From JALQTD01 sp965656785 (GTDB taxonomy: Bacteria > Bacteroidota > Bacteroidia > Flavobacteriales_D > Sanyastnellaceae), in NCBI GenBank assembly GCA_965656785.1, contig CBFHLY010000001.1, positions 1 to 64,000 of the forward strand: 64,000 nucleotides of DNA, written 5' to 3'. Made by a program: the position numbers and the translations under genes. Below the pieces are notes generated by a model, which searched no databases, was not told where the DNA came from, and saw only the letters and a program-made list of their open reading frames with translations. How positions within the stretch are numbered: the first letter of the stretch is position 1; each line of letters starts with the position of its first letter. This document shows positions 1 through 8,421 of this stretch, in pieces.

Positions 1-1841
1 TCTACCTCCTGAAATTCCTCGAGTTCCTCCGCGACCATTATCCGGAAAAGCTCGAATCGTACTTCGAAAACAACTCCTTCGTTTACGCGAACGTCCCCTA
101 CCGCATCAAGCCGTACGACGCGCTGCTCGAAGACCCGAAGAACACCATCGACTTCGACCACGCCCGCGAGGAGAAAATCGCCTTCAAGAAGGAGGAAATC
201 GGGGGCGATGGCGCGCTCTTGCGGGAGGCCCACGTCTTCATTTATAAGGTGAATTTCATCGAGAAGATCATGGCCACGATGCTCGCGAAGGTCGCGAACT
301 TCATTCCGGAGGGCGGCATTTGGATGAACACCCAGCGCCCGGAGTGGAACGATGCGAACAATGCGCTCGTGGGCAATGGCGTGTCGATGGTGACGCTGTA
401 TTACCTGCGTCGGTTTTTGGTCTATTTCCAAGGGGTTTTGGCCCAAACCAACCACCGCGAAGTCCACATTTCAGAAGAGTTGCTCGCCTGCTTCACCCGC
501 ATGCACGAGACGCTCAACGCGACCCGCGGCCTGACCTCCGGGCGGATTTCCAACGCGGACCGGCGCGCCATCCTCGACGGCCTCGGCCGCGCATCGAGCG
601 ATTACCGCCAAACCATCTACGACCAGGACTTCTCCGGCCGCAAAGCCCCGCTGAACCTGTCGGACCTTGCCAGCTTCATCGATGTGGCGCTCGAACACCT
701 CGAGCACTCGATCCACGCGAACCAACGCAAAGACGGGTTGTACCACGCGTACAACCTGATGACCATCGAACCCGACGGCGGCATCGAAATCACCGAATTG
801 CCGGAGATGCTCGAAGGCCAAGTTGCGGTCCTGAGCTCCGGGCTGCTCAACCCCGCCGAAAGCCTCGACGTCCTTGACGCACTGAAGGCCAGCGCGTTGT
901 TCCGCGACGACCAGTACAGCTACGTCCTCTACCCGAACAAGGAGCTCCCGCGTTTCCTCGAGAAGAACAACCTCGACCCGAGCGCGGTCGGCGGCTCTAA
1001 GCTGCTCGCCCAACTCGTAGCCGACGGCAACATGGACATCGTGACCCGGGACTGCACGGGCGGCTTCCACTTCAACGGGAACTTCAACAACGGCAACGCA
1101 CTCAAGGCCGCACTCAGCAACCTGCCCCGCGATTACGACGCCCTCGTCGCCGAGGACGCGAAGCAGGTGGAGGCGCTGTACGAAGCCACGTTCAACCACA
1201 AGTCATTCACCGGCCGTTCGGGCACCTTCTTTGGGTACGAGGGGCTGGGGTCGATTTATTGGCACATGGTGTCGAAGCTGCGGTTGGCCGCGTTCGAGGT
1301 CACGAAGGACGCGATCGAGCAGGGCGCAACCCCGGAGGTGGTGGGGCGCCTCTTCGACCACTATTTCGAGATCAATGCCGGCATCGGGGCGCACAAGTCG
1401 CCCGAGTTGTACGGCGCCTTCCCTACCGACCCGTATTCGCACACGCCGGGCGGCAAGGGCGCGCAACAGCCGGGCATGACCGGCCAAGTGAAGGAGGACT
1501 TGCTGTGCCGGTTTGGCGAGCTCGGCGTGCGCGTAACCGAGGGGCAGCTGCACTTCGACCGCGCGCTGATGCACAAAGGCGAGTTCTTGACCGAGGCGGC
1601 GACGTTCGAGTACGTCGACGTGAAGCAGCAGCGCCGGTCGATTGAGCTGACCGCGGACAGTTTGGCCTACACCGTTTGCCAGGTGCCGGTGGTGCACGTG
1701 CGCGGGGATGCAGCCCAAATCGAAATCGCCTACACCGACGGGCGCACCAAGCGGGTGGACGGCTCGGTTTTGGACCGTGAACGGAGCGCCCATATCTTCC
1801 GCCGCACCCACGAAATCGCCCAACTCACGGTCATCGCCTGA
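1..1841 (+). CDS. Beta-1,3-glucan phosphorylase-like enzyme (GH149/GH94-like), C-terminal part
   Basis: The reading frame is already open at base 3 and has no start in the window, so only about 613 C-terminal residues are present. The sequence has the look of a large (alpha/alpha)6-barrel glycoside phosphorylase: a RPEWNDANNAL segment resembles the catalytic Asp region of GH94-type enzymes, and FGYEGLGSIYWHM plus YGAFPTDPYSHTP lie in the C-terminal half. No signal peptide can be judged. Genes for two GH17, a GH30 and a GPH transporter follow within a few bases, so a cytoplasmic beta-1,3-gluco-oligosaccharide phosphorylase (GH149, or the related GH161) is the best fit. The family call is from memory of motifs and context; the general enzyme class is surer than the exact family. 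Confidence 0.6.
   Translation, partial: YLLKFLEFLRDHYPEKLESYFENNSFVYANVPYRIKPYDALLEDPKNTIDFDHAREEKIAFKKEEIGGDGALLREAHVFIYKVNFIEKIMATMLAKVANFIPEGGIWMNTQRPEWNDANNALVGNGVSMVTLYYLRRFLVYFQGVLAQTNHREVHISEELLACFTRMHETLNATRGLTSGRISNADRRAILDGLGRASSDYRQTIYDQDFSGRKAPLNLSDLASFIDVALEHLEHSIHANQRKDGLYHAYNLMTIEPDGGIEITELPEMLEGQVAVLSSGLLNPAESLDVLDALKASALFRDDQYSYVLYPNKELPRFLEKNNLDPSAVGGSKLLAQLVADGNMDIVTRDCTGGFHFNGNFNNGNALKAALSNLPRDYDALVAEDAKQVEALYEATFNHKSFTGRSGTFFGYEGLGSIYWHMVSKLRLAAFEVTKDAIEQGATPEVVGRLFDHYFEINAGIGAHKSPELYGAFPTDPYSHTPGGKGAQQPGMTGQVKEDLLCRFGELGVRVTEGQLHFDRALMHKGEFLTEAATFEYVDVKQQRRSIELTADSLAYTVCQVPVVHVRGDAAQIEIAYTDGRTKRVDGSVLDRERSAHIFRRTHEIAQLTVIA
437..447. repeat. Iterated palindrome TTTGG-C-CCAAA, copy 1
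   Basis: Perfect inverted repeat with one central base, inside the phosphorylase-like gene; read there as Leu-Ala-Gln. Confidence 0.6.
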
Positions 1842-1844
1842 CCC

Positions 1845-3098
1845 ATGCGGAAGTTCACCCCCTCACATCGTTCAGCACGACTCGCAGCGGCGCTCATCAC
1901 CTTGATCTTCGCTTCTTGCGGACAACCAACCCAGCACGAAACCATGACCGACCGAACGGCATCTGAACTCTTGGGCAACCCCGCCTTCACCGCCATGAGT
2001 TTCGGCGGCTACCGGGGAACGAGCCGAACCGAGCAGCCGAGCGTTGCTCAATTGAAGGAAGACCTGCGGATTTTGCACGCCATGGGCATCCGCTTCTTGC
2101 GCACCTACAACGTGCAGTTGCCGCACGCCTCGAACGTGGTGAATGCCATCCGCGAATTGAAACTGGAAGACGCGCAGTTTGAAATGTACGTCATGCTGGG
2201 AGCGTGGATCGACTGCGCGGGTGCGTGGACCGATTTGCCCAATCACACCGAGCAAGATTACGCAGCGAACGAGGCCGAAATTGAGCGGGCGGTGGCGCTG
2301 GCGAAGGAATTCCCGGACATCATCAAAGTCATTGCCGTCGGGAACGAAGCGATGGTGCATTGGGCGGCGTCCTACTTCGTCGCCCCGGGGGTCATCCTGC
2401 ATTGGGTGAACCACCTTCAAGATTTGAAAGCGAAGGGCGATTTGCCGGCCGACCTGTGGATCACCAGCTCGGACAACTTCGCCTCGTGGGGCGGCGGCGG
2501 TGCCGAATACCACAACGACGACTTGAACGCGCTCATTCGCTCGGTGGATTTCGTCTCGATGCACACGTACCCGTTCCACGACACGCATTACAACCCGGTG
2601 TTTTGGAAGGGCGATTCGACGGCGGCGGACGGCGGCATCGAGCAGGCCATGCAGCAGGCCCTTGCTTACAGCCAAAACCAATTCGCCCAAGTCGTCGAAT
2701 ACGTTCACGCCGTGGACCCCAACAAGCCGGTGCACATCGGCGAAACCGGCTGGGCCAGCCTCTCCGACGGCTTCTACGGCCCCGAGGGCTCGCGCGCGGC
2801 CGACGAGCTGAAGCAAGCCTTGTTCTACCACGGCATGCGGGAGTGGACCCAACGCTCCGGCATCAGCTGCTTCTACTTCGAGGCGTTCGATGAACCGTGG
2901 AAGAGCGCGGCAAACCCCACCGATTCGGAGAACCACTTCGGGCTGTTCACGGCCGATGGAGAAGCGAAGTACGCGCTTTGGTCCCTCGTGGAGCAAGGCG
3001 CGTTCGACGGGTTGACCCGGGGAGGAAACGCCATTCGCAGCAGTTACGAAGGGCAGCGCGCGCTGTTGGACCGCCACGTTTTGCAACCGACTCCTTGA
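1845..3098 (+). CDS. GH17 family beta-1,3-glucanase/transglycosylase lipoprotein
   Basis: A 417-residue GH17 (clan GH-A) enzyme expected to cleave or remodel beta-1,3-glucan. The N-terminus is a lipoprotein signal with lipobox FASC (Cys25), so the protein is anchored in an envelope membrane. The acid/base is probably Glu168 in AVGNEAM and the nucleophile Glu300 in HIGETGWAS, the two GH17 hallmarks; CFYFEAFDEPWK follows as usual for the last barrel strand. It begins 3 bases after the preceding phosphorylase-like gene and ends 4 bases before the next lipoprotein gene, so all are probably co-transcribed. A second, signal-less GH17 lies at the end of the cluster; this copy would be the one acting outside the cytoplasm. 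Confidence 0.85.
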   Translation: MRKFTPSHRSARLAAALITLIFASCGQPTQHETMTDRTASELLGNPAFTAMSFGGYRGTSRTEQPSVAQLKEDLRILHAMGIRFLRTYNVQLPHASNVVNAIRELKLEDAQFEMYVMLGAWIDCAGAWTDLPNHTEQDYAANEAEIERAVALAKEFPDIIKVIAVGNEAMVHWAASYFVAPGVILHWVNHLQDLKAKGDLPADLWITSSDNFASWGGGGAEYHNDDLNALIRSVDFVSMHTYPFHDTHYNPVFWKGDSTAADGGIEQAMQQALAYSQNQFAQVVEYVHAVDPNKPVHIGETGWASLSDGFYGPEGSRAADELKQALFYHGMREWTQRSGISCFYFEAFDEPWKSAANPTDSENHFGLFTADGEAKYALWSLVEQGAFDGLTRGGNAIRSSYEGQRALLDRHVLQPTP

Positions 3099-3102
3099 CC
3101 CG

Positions 3103-4122
3103 ATGCGTCCCTTCACGAAATCCCTGCAAATGATGGCCCTGTCCCTGTTGATCGGGGTGCTGGGGTGTGCGCCGCGGCCTGGGGTTTGGGTCGAAAACGG
3201 GCGGCTTCAAACGGCCGAAGGCCCCCACCTCATCAAGGGCGTTTGCTACCACCCGGTGGCCATCGGCAGCGACACGCGAAGCTTCGAAACGCTCGCCACA
3301 GACCTCGAGCTGATGCGCGAACTGGGGGCGAACACCCTCCGCGTGTACGAGCCCATCGCCGACGAGGCGGTGCTCGATGCCATCAGCGCGGCGGGCCTCC
3401 GGGTCATCATCGGGTTTGGGTACAACCAAGGCGGGGTGTACGATTTGCTGTCGGGAACGTATTTGGACTACGTGAAGCGGTTCAAATCGCACCCGGCCAT
3501 CCTCTTTTGGGAACTCGGCAACGAATACAATTACCACCCCGAGTGGTTCGACGGTTCGCTGGACACCTGGTACGGCGCATTGAGGGAAGCGGCGGCGGCG
3601 ATCCAAGCCGAGGATGCCCACCACCCCGTGGCCACCGCGCACGGCGAGGTGCCGGAAGCCGAATTGATCGACGCGCTGCCAGACATCGACCTGTGGGGGC
3701 TGAACGTCTACCGCTGGGACGAGTCCCACACCGCCCTCGCCGACTTTGCTGAACGCAGCGACAAGCCGGTTTACTTCTCGGAACTCGGGGCGGACAGCTA
3801 CATGACCGTCGCGAAATTGGGCTACGAGGCCGGCGACAACGAGCGCGCTCAAGCGGACGCGACGGAGAAGATGCTCGGCAACATCCTCACGGAAAATCCC
3901 CGTGCTGCGGGCGTGGCGGTGTTCTCTTTCACCGACGGTTGGTGGAAAGCCGGACAGCCCGACCAGCAAGACGCGGGCGGGTGGGCGCCGGGCAGCAGCG
4001 GGGTGCCATACGACGGGACGGCGAACGAGGAGTTCTGGGGCTTGGTGGACGTCCACCGGCAACCGAAGGCGGCCTTCGAGGTCGTCCGCACGTTTTACCA
4101 TGCGTGGAACCCGGCCGAATAA
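3103..4122 (+). CDS. Clan GH-A glycoside hydrolase lipoprotein (GH2/GH5-like TIM barrel)
   Basis: A 339-residue lipoprotein (lipobox ending at Cys22 in VLGC) made almost wholly of a clan GH-A barrel. Glu141 in ELGNEYNYHPEW is the expected acid/base and Glu227 in VYFSELGAD the expected nucleophile; the segment starting TAEGPHLIKGVCYHP resembles the first strand of GH2 catalytic domains and of GH72-type glucanosyltransferases. It has no GH2 sandwich domains, so full beta-galactosidase-like architecture is excluded. Placed between a GH17 lipoprotein and a GH30, it probably works on beta-1,3 or beta-1,6-glucan side chains outside the cytoplasm. The exact family and specificity cannot be set by eye. 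Confidence 0.7.
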   Translation: MRPFTKSLQMMALSLLIGVLGCAPRPGVWVENGRLQTAEGPHLIKGVCYHPVAIGSDTRSFETLATDLELMRELGANTLRVYEPIADEAVLDAISAAGLRVIIGFGYNQGGVYDLLSGTYLDYVKRFKSHPAILFWELGNEYNYHPEWFDGSLDTWYGALREAAAAIQAEDAHHPVATAHGEVPEAELIDALPDIDLWGLNVYRWDESHTALADFAERSDKPVYFSELGADSYMTVAKLGYEAGDNERAQADATEKMLGNILTENPRAAGVAVFSFTDGWWKAGQPDQQDAGGWAPGSSGVPYDGTANEEFWGLVDVHRQPKAAFEVVRTFYHAWNPAE

Positions 4123-4127
4123 GCGCC

Positions 4128-5576
4128 ATGTCGATTGAGCGGTTCCACCTTGCGGCCTTTGAAACGTCCCGGCACGGGGGGCGGTTTCATGCCGTGCCGC
4201 AGGAAGCGATCGCGGCGTGGGACCAACCCGTGGAGGACGAAGCGACGTTGCGGGTGGATGTGGACCAGCGGAAGCAGCGCGTTACGGGATTTGGTGGGTC
4301 CTTCACGGATGCCTCGGCCTACCTCGTCTACCAGTTGAGTCCGACGCAGCGGCAGCGCATCCTGGAGGCGTACTTCCACGAGGACGGCGCGCACTATTCC
4401 CTCACCCGGACGCACATGAATTCGTGCGACTTTTCGCGGTTTCAGTACAGTTACGCGCCGGTGGCAGGCGACGTGGACCTCGTGCACTTCAGCATTCACC
4501 CGGACCGCGAGTACCTGCTGCCGATGATTCGGGAGGCGCAGGCGATTTCGACGGACGGGTTCAAGGTCATCGCCTCGCCGTGGACCGCTCCGCCATGGAT
4601 GAAGGACAACCGCGCGTGGGTGGGCGGACGGCTGCGGCCCGAGTTGCGGCCGACGTGGGCGAACTTTTTCGTCAAGCACGCGCAGGCGTATGCCGCGGAA
4701 GGCGTGTCGATTTGGGCGTATACCGTTGAAAACGAGCCGCATGGAAACGGGGACAACTGGGAGAGCATGCTGTACTCGCCCGAGGAGATGACCGATTTCG
4801 TGGAGCAGCACTTGGGGCCGACGCTCGAGGCGAATGGGTTGGGGCACCTCCACGTGTTGGGCTATGACCAAAACCGAGAAGGCCTCGACGAATGGGTCTC
4901 CGTCATGTACCCCAGCAAGCACTTCACGGGAACGGCGGTTCACTGGTACGAAAGCACCATCGACCACTTCCCCGACGCCCTCGACCGCGCCCACGAGGCG
5001 GCTCCCGACAAGTTCCTCATCCAAACCGAGGCGTGTTGCGATGCACAGGTTCCGGTTTGGCAAGACGACGACTGGTACTGGCGCGCGGAAGCGACCGATT
5101 GGGGCTACACGTGGCGGGAACCCGAGAAAAAGCACCTGCACCCGAAGTATGCGCCGGTCCACCGTTACGCCCAGGACCTCATCGGCTGCCTCAACCACTG
5201 GGTGGACGGGTGGATCGATTGGAACATGGTGCTCGACCGGCAAGGCGGACCCAACTGGTTCGAAAACTGGTGCGTCGCGCCGGTCATCGTCGACCCCGAA
5301 CGCGACGAAGTCTACTTTACGCCGCTCTACGACGTGATGTGCCATTTCAGCAAATTCCTGCGCCCCGGGGCGACCGTTCTGGGAAGCACCTGCAGCGACC
5401 TCGATGTCGTGGCCGTGGCCGCCGAAACCCCCGACGGTTCCCATGCCATCGTCTGCTTCAACCCCGGCGACTCCCCCCGTACCTTGCGCATCGAAGGCCT
5501 TGCGGCCGAAGCGTTCCGCGTGGTCGTCGGCGCACAAACCCTCCAAACCCTCCTTCTGAAACCCCTTGAATCATGA
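4128..5576 (+). CDS. GH30 family beta-glucosidase/endo-beta-1,6-glucanase, no signal peptide
   Basis: A 482-residue GH30 enzyme (glucosylceramidase fold: TIM barrel plus side beta domain). GFGGSFTDA at residues 54-62 is the classical GH30 N-terminal motif; Glu203 in TVENEP is the acid/base and Glu301 in QTEACCD the nucleophile. The start chosen is the ATG 5 bases after the upstream stop; the frame is open further upstream but overlaps the previous gene. No export signal is visible, so it should act in the cytoplasm, probably on imported beta-1,6-branched gluco-oligosaccharides. Its stop overlaps the transporter start as ATGA, which suggests translational coupling. Confidence 0.88.
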   Translation: MSIERFHLAAFETSRHGGRFHAVPQEAIAAWDQPVEDEATLRVDVDQRKQRVTGFGGSFTDASAYLVYQLSPTQRQRILEAYFHEDGAHYSLTRTHMNSCDFSRFQYSYAPVAGDVDLVHFSIHPDREYLLPMIREAQAISTDGFKVIASPWTAPPWMKDNRAWVGGRLRPELRPTWANFFVKHAQAYAAEGVSIWAYTVENEPHGNGDNWESMLYSPEEMTDFVEQHLGPTLEANGLGHLHVLGYDQNREGLDEWVSVMYPSKHFTGTAVHWYESTIDHFPDALDRAHEAAPDKFLIQTEACCDAQVPVWQDDDWYWRAEATDWGYTWREPEKKHLHPKYAPVHRYAQDLIGCLNHWVDGWIDWNMVLDRQGGPNWFENWCVAPVIVDPERDEVYFTPLYDVMCHFSKFLRPGATVLGSTCSDLDVVAVAAETPDGSHAIVCFNPGDSPRTLRIEGLAAEAFRVVVGAQTLQTLLLKPLES

Positions 5577-7003
5577 GTGAACTCACATCGCCTCCAACGC
5601 AGGGCGTCCCGATGGGCCAGAAAATCGCCTTTGGCTTCGGCATGCTCGCGAACCAAATGTTCCCCGCAGCCCTCGGCGTCTTCATCATCGTGCTCGTCCA
5701 AGACCTCGGATTCGCCGCCCTTCTTTGGGGCATCATCCAATTTGTCCCCCGCATCTTCGACGCCGTCACGGACCCCATCATGGGCTTCATCTCGGACAAC
5801 ACCCGCTCGAAGTGGGGCCGCCGCCGGCAGTACGTGTTCATCGGCGCCCTCATCATGGGCCTTGCCTACGTCGCCATGTGGCAACTGGACAAAGCCGATG
5901 GGGTCACCTACAACTTCATTTACTTCCTGAGCTGGTCGCTCGTCTTCTACCTCGGCCTGACCATCTTCAGCGTGCCCTACGTGGCGATGGGCTACGAAAT
6001 CAGTGAGGACTTCCACGAGCGGACGCAAATCATGGCCATCTCGCAATTCATCGGCCAGTGGGCGTGGGTGATTGCGCCGTGGTTTTGGGTCATCTTGTAC
6101 GATCCGGCTTGGTTCCCGGAAGGGGCGGATCACGGGGTGCGGGAATTGTCGATTTGGGTGGCCATCCCGTGCACGTTCTTCGCCCTCATCCCCGCCTTGT
6201 TCATCCGGAGCAAGTCCACGCTCGACCGCACGGACTTCGTTCCGATCAGTGCCAAGCGCGTCGTCATCAGTGTGAAGGAGATCTTCGTTTCGGCGTTCGA
6301 AGCGTTTCGCATCAAGCAATTCCGCCAAATCGCCGGAGCCACCTTCCTGATCTTCAATTCCTTCAATGTCATCGCGGCGTACACGTTCCTCATCATCGTG
6401 CACTACCTGTTCAACAGCGATCCCGCGAGCGCCGGCTACTGGCCCGCATTGCACGGTTCGATGGGCGCGCTGGTCACGACCTTCCTCGTCATCCCCATCG
6501 TCGCGCAGATGTCCAAGCGCATGGGCAAGAAGCGCGCGTTCATCACGGCACAGCTCATTTCCATCGTCGGGTACGTGCTGTTTTGGTTCCTATTCGTGCC
6601 CGGAAAGCCGCACCTGTTCTTGTATGCCTTGCCGTTCCATTCGTTTGGGATCGGCAGCCTGTTCACCATCATGATGAGCATGACGGCGGACGTGTGCGAT
6701 TTGGATGAACTCCAAACCGGGAAGCGGCGCGAGGGCGTGCTCGGTGCGGTGTACTGGTGGATGGTGAAGCTCGGCTTCGGCGTGGCCGCGCTGTTGGGCG
6801 GCTTCATCCTGTCCGTCGTGGGATTCGATGCCGAGAACGTGACCGAATCATCCATCACGGGCATGCGCCTATTCTACACGTTCCTGCCGATCGCCGGGGT
6901 GTTGGGCGCCGTTTTGATCATCAAGAACTACGACATCACCGAGGAGAAAGCGGACCAAATCAAGGCCCAACTCGCCGCACAACGCAACGCAAAAAACGGA
7001 TAA
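5573..7003 (+). CDS. GPH-family (MelB-like) sugar:cation symporter
   Basis: A 476-residue multi-pass transporter of the glycoside-pentoside-hexuronide branch of the MFS. The N-terminal helices carry the signature PRIFDAVTDPIMGFISDN, with the Asp residues used for cation coupling in MelB, followed by a basic loop SKWGRRR. A long cytoplasmic loop separates the two six-helix halves. It overlaps the GH30 stop and is 6 bases ahead of a signal-less GH17, so the likely cargo is a beta-glucan-derived oligosaccharide crossing the inner membrane. Proton or sodium coupling cannot be told from sequence alone. Confidence 0.85.
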   Translation: MSELTSPPTQGVPMGQKIAFGFGMLANQMFPAALGVFIIVLVQDLGFAALLWGIIQFVPRIFDAVTDPIMGFISDNTRSKWGRRRQYVFIGALIMGLAYVAMWQLDKADGVTYNFIYFLSWSLVFYLGLTIFSVPYVAMGYEISEDFHERTQIMAISQFIGQWAWVIAPWFWVILYDPAWFPEGADHGVRELSIWVAIPCTFFALIPALFIRSKSTLDRTDFVPISAKRVVISVKEIFVSAFEAFRIKQFRQIAGATFLIFNSFNVIAAYTFLIIVHYLFNSDPASAGYWPALHGSMGALVTTFLVIPIVAQMSKRMGKKRAFITAQLISIVGYVLFWFLFVPGKPHLFLYALPFHSFGIGSLFTIMMSMTADVCDLDELQTGKRREGVLGAVYWWMVKLGFGVAALLGGFILSVVGFDAENVTESSITGMRLFYTFLPIAGVLGAVLIIKNYDITEEKADQIKAQLAAQRNAKNG

Positions 7004-7009
7004 CCCCCC

Positions 7010-7894
7010 ATGTCATACCGGAAAGAAAAAGTCCTGTCGCTGACGGGAACGGAAGTCAACGGACTCGATCGCAGTGCCTTGCAGGAGCAATGTGCGCTGC
7101 ACCTGAATGAAAAAATGCACGGCATCTGCTTCAGCCCGTACGAGGGCGAACAAGAGCCGGGTGACCCCATTTCCGAAGAACAAATCCGCCGCAAACTCGC
7201 ACTCCTTGCGCCGCATGCGAAGTGGATCCGCGTCTTCTCGTGCACCGAAGGCAACGACCAAATCCCCATCCTCGCACGCGAATACGGCTTCAAGACCCTC
7301 GTGGGCGCCTGGTTAGGCGACGACAAGGAAAAGAACGAGGAAGAAATCCAACGGCTAGTGGAGTTGGCTCGCGACGGCTACGTGGACATCGCGGCAGTCG
7401 GCAACGAAGTGATGTACCGAAAGGAACTCGAAGAAGCCGAGCTGATTGACTACATCCAGCGCGTGAAAGCCGCCCTTCCGAACATCCCCGTGGGTTACGT
7501 GGACGCTTACTACGAGTTCACCAACCGCCCGCTGATCACGGAAGCGTGCGACGTGATCCTCGCGAATTGCTACCCGTATTGGGAGGGCTGCCACATCGAC
7601 TATTCCCTGCTGTACATGAAGCAGATGTACTATCAGGCCAAACAAGCAGCCGGATCCAAGCCCGTCCTCATCACCGAAACCGGATGGCCCAGCTCGGGCG
7701 AATCCCTCGGCGCGGCCGAACCCGGTTACGAAAACGCCCTGAAGTACTTCATCAACGCCCAGAGTTGGTCCCAAAAAGAGGACATCCCCATGTTCTACTT
7801 CTCGGCCTTCGACGAAGCGTGGAAGGTCGGCGCCGAGGGCAGCGTGGGCGCGTTCTGGGGCATTTGGGACCACCTCGAGCGCCGCAAATTCTAA
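7010..7894 (+). CDS. GH17 family beta-1,3-glucanase, cytoplasmic form
   Basis: A compact 294-residue GH17 enzyme without signal peptide or lipobox. Glu133 in AAVGNEVMY is the probable acid/base and Glu223 in ITETGWPSSG the nucleophile; FYFSAFDEAWK is the terminal strand motif shared with the larger GH17 lipoprotein of the cluster. It is the last gene of the glucan cluster, 6 bases behind the sugar symporter, and about 500 bases of gene-free DNA follow. Its place suggests cleavage of imported beta-1,3-gluco-oligosaccharides to feed the phosphorylase-like enzyme and GH30. Confidence 0.85.
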   Translation: MSYRKEKVLSLTGTEVNGLDRSALQEQCALHLNEKMHGICFSPYEGEQEPGDPISEEQIRRKLALLAPHAKWIRVFSCTEGNDQIPILAREYGFKTLVGAWLGDDKEKNEEEIQRLVELARDGYVDIAAVGNEVMYRKELEEAELIDYIQRVKAALPNIPVGYVDAYYEFTNRPLITEACDVILANCYPYWEGCHIDYSLLYMKQMYYQAKQAAGSKPVLITETGWPSSGESLGAAEPGYENALKYFINAQSWSQKEDIPMFYFSAFDEAWKVGAEGSVGAFWGIWDHLERRKF

Positions 7895-8421
7895 CATTGA
7901 CGCAACAACCGACGGCAGCGCACTGAATGCGTTCACCGAACGAACCGAAACCCGATCCTTGCTTCCTTTCATCGCCAAGCTGTTTGTAGGTCCTGGAGGT
8001 TGCGGCTAGGTCGTTCGACCGGTCGACTGACCGAGGCACGAGTTCCCGTCTCGGCTGCTCGCAGATTCGCTCGGAATCCCATGCACAACGAATTGGGGAG
8101 CGCGCCATGGCGAACTACCTTGTTACGATGAGGCGATATCGCATCTGGAATGCGGCGGCCGTTCTCTTCGCCTTGGACTGGCGCGAAGAGGAGCAGGAGT
8201 TAACCGTGGAGCCTGCCGCGCGGGTGGGTGCGGCGTATGCGGGGTTCAAGGACTTTTGCGCTGAGGGGGGAAGGGGATGGGGTTTGGACTGGAAAATTGC
8301 TCACAATCCGGGCCACTCCCCCCTTCAACCTGCTCCACATTGCCGCCAACACCCCGTTGACTTCTCTATGATTCGCAAGAAACCGAGCAACCCAAGCATC
8401 CCAAATCGCGTACACCCCCCG
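7895..8421. other. Gene-free region with palindromic DNA between glucan and acyltransferase clusters
   Basis: No convincing gene. The frame of the next gene stays open back to 8107, but that stretch (starting MANYLVTMRRYR) is poor in recognisable protein character and is probably read-through. Around 8009-8035 several inverted repeats crowd together: GGTCGTTCGACC (8009-8020), the overlapping palindrome CGACCGGTCG (8016-8025), GGTC/GACC arms (8021-8032) and CCGAG/CTCGG arms just after. There is no T tract, so this is not an ordinary intrinsic terminator. Confidence 0.4.

Noticed and set aside
8107..8421. N-terminal extension of SGNH paralog A back to 8107
   Set aside because: The added residues have no homology to paralog B, whose protein starts just before the membrane helix, and composition looks noncoding; kept only as a possibility.
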